A stretch of DNA of 61,520 bases from JAXDBM01 sp964460245 (GTDB taxonomy: Bacteria; Desulfobacterota; Syntrophia; Syntrophales; Fen-1087): positions 1 through 61,520 of the forward strand of contig CAYWTL010000003.1 of the NCBI GenBank assembly GCA_964460245.1, written 5' to 3'. Shown one piece after another: positions 60,118-61,520 of this stretch. The stretch's first letter is position 1. Each line of letters starts with the position of its first letter. Under the pieces are notes generated by a model. The model saw nothing but the letters and a program-made list of their open reading frames with translations, did no database searches and was not told the DNA's origin. A program made the position numbers and the translations under genes.

Positions 60118-61184
60118 GGATGTGCGGTCCAAAGCGAATCCTGGTGGTGTCCGAGCGGATGGAAGGTGCAATCCGGCCGGTGACCCTCGAGACCATTGCG
60201 TTTGCGCGCCGGCTCGCCGGCAGGCATTCCGCCGCCATTCAAATCGTCGTGCCCGGCGGGGACGTCCGGGATCTCGCAGGCGAATTGGCGGACCGGACGG
60301 GCCTCGATGCCATCGCACTCGAGGCGGAGAGCCTGGATCCTTACAACGCCGAGACCTGGCAGCAGGCTCTGACCGCGCTGATCCGGGAGCGGAAACCATC
60401 GCATATCTGCATTCCCCACACGTCCCGAGGCTGCGATTTCGCGCCGGCTCTCGCCGCCGGGATCAGGGCATCCTGCATCACCGCCGTCGAGGGCATCTGT
60501 GACGATCCGGATTCCCCGACCTTTGTCCGCTCGATTTTCAACGGGAGGATGCGGATGCGGGCACGTGCCGACCGGGACATCACCGTTCTGACCGTTCTGC
60601 CGGGCGCTTTCCCGGCCGAATCTCTCCCGGATCCGCTTCCTGAAAAACGGAAGGCGGCGGTGGAAATCCTGCAACTGAAGGCTTCCCCCCGGCGAACCCG
60701 TGCGCTCGGCATCCTGGCCGCAGGCGAGGAGAACCTCGACCTGGCTCTTGCCGATACGATCGTATCCGCGGGCCGTGGAATCGGAGGGGAGGAAAACCTT
60801 GCGCTGATCCGGCAACTGGCCGGCCTCTTTTCGAAGTCCGCCGTCGGCTGTTCGCGGACGGTCTGCGATCGCGGCTGGCTGGGTTACGCGCATCAGATCG
60901 GCCAAACGGGGAAAACGGTGTCTCCGAAACTCTACATCGCCTGCGGAATTTCCGGGGCTACGCAGCATGTGGCGGGCATGCGCGGATCGAATTACGTTGT
61001 TGCGATCAACACGGACCCCGGCGCGGCGATTTTTCGGGCGGCCCACGTCGGGATCGTGGAAGACCTGAAGACGTTCATCCCGTTGGTTGTCGACCGCTCC
61101 CGTCCTTTTTCCGGGAGTCCCGTCACAACCGGTGATTCCGGAACCGCGGCCACTGGAGGGAATGCGACCGGGATGGGATCATGA
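60114..61184 (+). CDS. etfA: electron transfer flavoprotein alpha subunit
   Basis: 356 residues from the ATG at 60114, which forms ATGA with the etfB stop. The C-terminal FAD domain has GRGIGGEENLALIRQLA (about 222), VGQTG-type HQIGQTGKTVSPKLYI (about 262), CGISGATQHVAGM and the GIVEDL end. The tail after about 325 (Ser/Thr/Gly-rich) is unusual. No dehydrogenase partner is in the window, so direction of electron flow is open. Confidence 0.93.
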   Translation: MRMCGPKRILVVSERMEGAIRPVTLETIAFARRLAGRHSAAIQIVVPGGDVRDLAGELADRTGLDAIALEAESLDPYNAETWQQALTALIRERKPSHICIPHTSRGCDFAPALAAGIRASCITAVEGICDDPDSPTFVRSIFNGRMRMRARADRDITVLTVLPGAFPAESLPDPLPEKRKAAVEILQLKASPRRTRALGILAAGEENLDLALADTIVSAGRGIGGEENLALIRQLAGLFSKSAVGCSRTVCDRGWLGYAHQIGQTGKTVSPKLYIACGISGATQHVAGMRGSNYVVAINTDPGAAIFRAAHVGIVEDLKTFIPLVVDRSRPFSGSPVTTGDSGTAATGGNATGMGS

Positions 61185-61520
61185 CGTGCCGGGAGCGGAT
61201 GCCTCAGGTTGGCCGACGGTCACGCAGGGGAAACAAAGGATCACCTCCGTGCCGGCGCCGGGCCGGCTGCGAATGTCCATCCGGCCGCCGTGGATTTTCA
61301 TGATGTCCTGCACGATCGCGAGCCCCAGCCCGCGCAGCCCTTCATCGGTATGGGTGCTGAAGAAAGGCTCGCAGATTTTTTCCAGCAGTGCCGCCGGGAT
61401 GCCCGGCCCGTTGTCCGCGACCGCGACGGCAACCTCCTGACACGGCTTTTCGGCGGAGGCGGAAAGGACGATCTCGCCGCCCCCCGGCATGGCTTCCACG
61501 GCATTCTGGACCAGATTGAA
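61179..61520 (-). CDS. histidine kinase, C-terminal part (5' end outside window)
   Basis: Only the last 113 or so codons are present. The frame at the window edge reads FNLVQNAVEAMPGGGEI, the N-box of a HATPase domain, then VADNGPGIPAALLEKICEPFFST (G1/F box region) and GLGLAIVQDIMKIHGG (G2 box). It is convergent with etfA and overlaps it by 6 bases. Nothing can be said on its sensor part. Confidence 0.9.
   Translation of the reverse strand, partial: FNLVQNAVEAMPGGGEIVLSASAEKPCQEVAVAVADNGPGIPAALLEKICEPFFSTHTDEGLRGLGLAIVQDIMKIHGGRMDIRSRPGAGTEVILCFPCVTVGQPEASAPGTS

Overview
The window reads as chromosomal DNA of an anaerobic, Gram-negative, GC-rich bacterium, most likely a member of Desulfobacterota (former Deltaproteobacteria, Syntrophales/Syntrophobacterales-like). 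The basis is the rho-rpmE-prfA-prmC-murA-hisD gene order, selenocysteine machinery (selA), an ATP-independent set of sigma-54 regulation, ETF subunits, archaeal-type leuC/leuD, a two-piece cobalamin methionine synthase, and several lipoprotein and DUF families I associate with this group. No phage, transposon, integrase, CRISPR array or rRNA is visible. The lineage is an inference from gene content only.

Layout. 1-10 kb, minus strand: tRNA-Gly(CCC), then hisD, murA, prmC, prfA, rpmE, rho, and upstream of them pgeF, rluD and selA (translation termination, ribosome maturation, cell wall and selenocysteine). 10-16.6 kb: Nudix hydrolase, a small membrane protein, a HemW-like radical SAM protein, peptide deformylase and a four-gene polar amino-acid ABC importer. 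16.8-20.1 kb, plus strand: zinc-ribbon membrane protein, then gcvT-gcvH-gcvPA, with no gcvPB after them. 20.2-23.7 kb, minus strand: a histone H1-like protein, then a redox operon read in the order cyclic-nucleotide-binding protein, a hidden selenocysteine glutaredoxin-like protein, ferritin-like diiron protein, a relic of an HtrA/Deg PDZ domain, nitroreductase, alpha/beta hydrolase.

23.9-30.7 kb is an envelope region: an NlpC/P60 lipoprotein, a bacterial-PH membrane protein, a TlpA-like thiol protein with its CcdA-type electron carrier, a TVP38 membrane protein, and a run of small secreted or lipoprotein genes with odd compositions. 31-34 kb holds a DUF3142 gene with a large secreted helical protein, behind a recognisable sigma-70 promoter. 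34.5-37.5 kb has a flavin reductase, a small (possibly truncated) membrane protein, tRNA-Leu(CAG), ribF and nfi. 37.5-48.2 kb, minus strand, is a long metabolic run: leuC-leuD-leuB, a stand-alone methionine synthase activation protein, metH lacking that domain, tonB, pyrE and an AsmA-like protein. 48.5-54 kb has a DUF2284 protein, a small hypothetical gene and a tolC-macA-macB(ATPase)-macB(permease) efflux operon. 54.2-61.5 kb has a ZraP-like periplasmic protein behind a consensus sigma-54 promoter, a divergent ZraS/ZraR-like two-component system, an alpha/beta hydrolase, etfB-etfA, and the C-terminal part of another histidine kinase.

The most notable item is at 22947-23162. A 71-codon gene contains two in-frame UGA codons that I read as selenocysteine: one in the glutaredoxin active-site position (Y-G-K-A-G-U-P-H-T) and one three codons before the final UGA (U-G-V-stop). 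Each is followed, at the bacterial SECIS distance, by a small stem-loop; the first has the AGGUC apical loop seen in E. coli fdhF. Ordinary gene calling misses the gene because of these UGA codons. The presence of selA 13 kb away supports it. The second notable item is the ZraPSR-like envelope-stress locus with its exact sigma-54 promoter.
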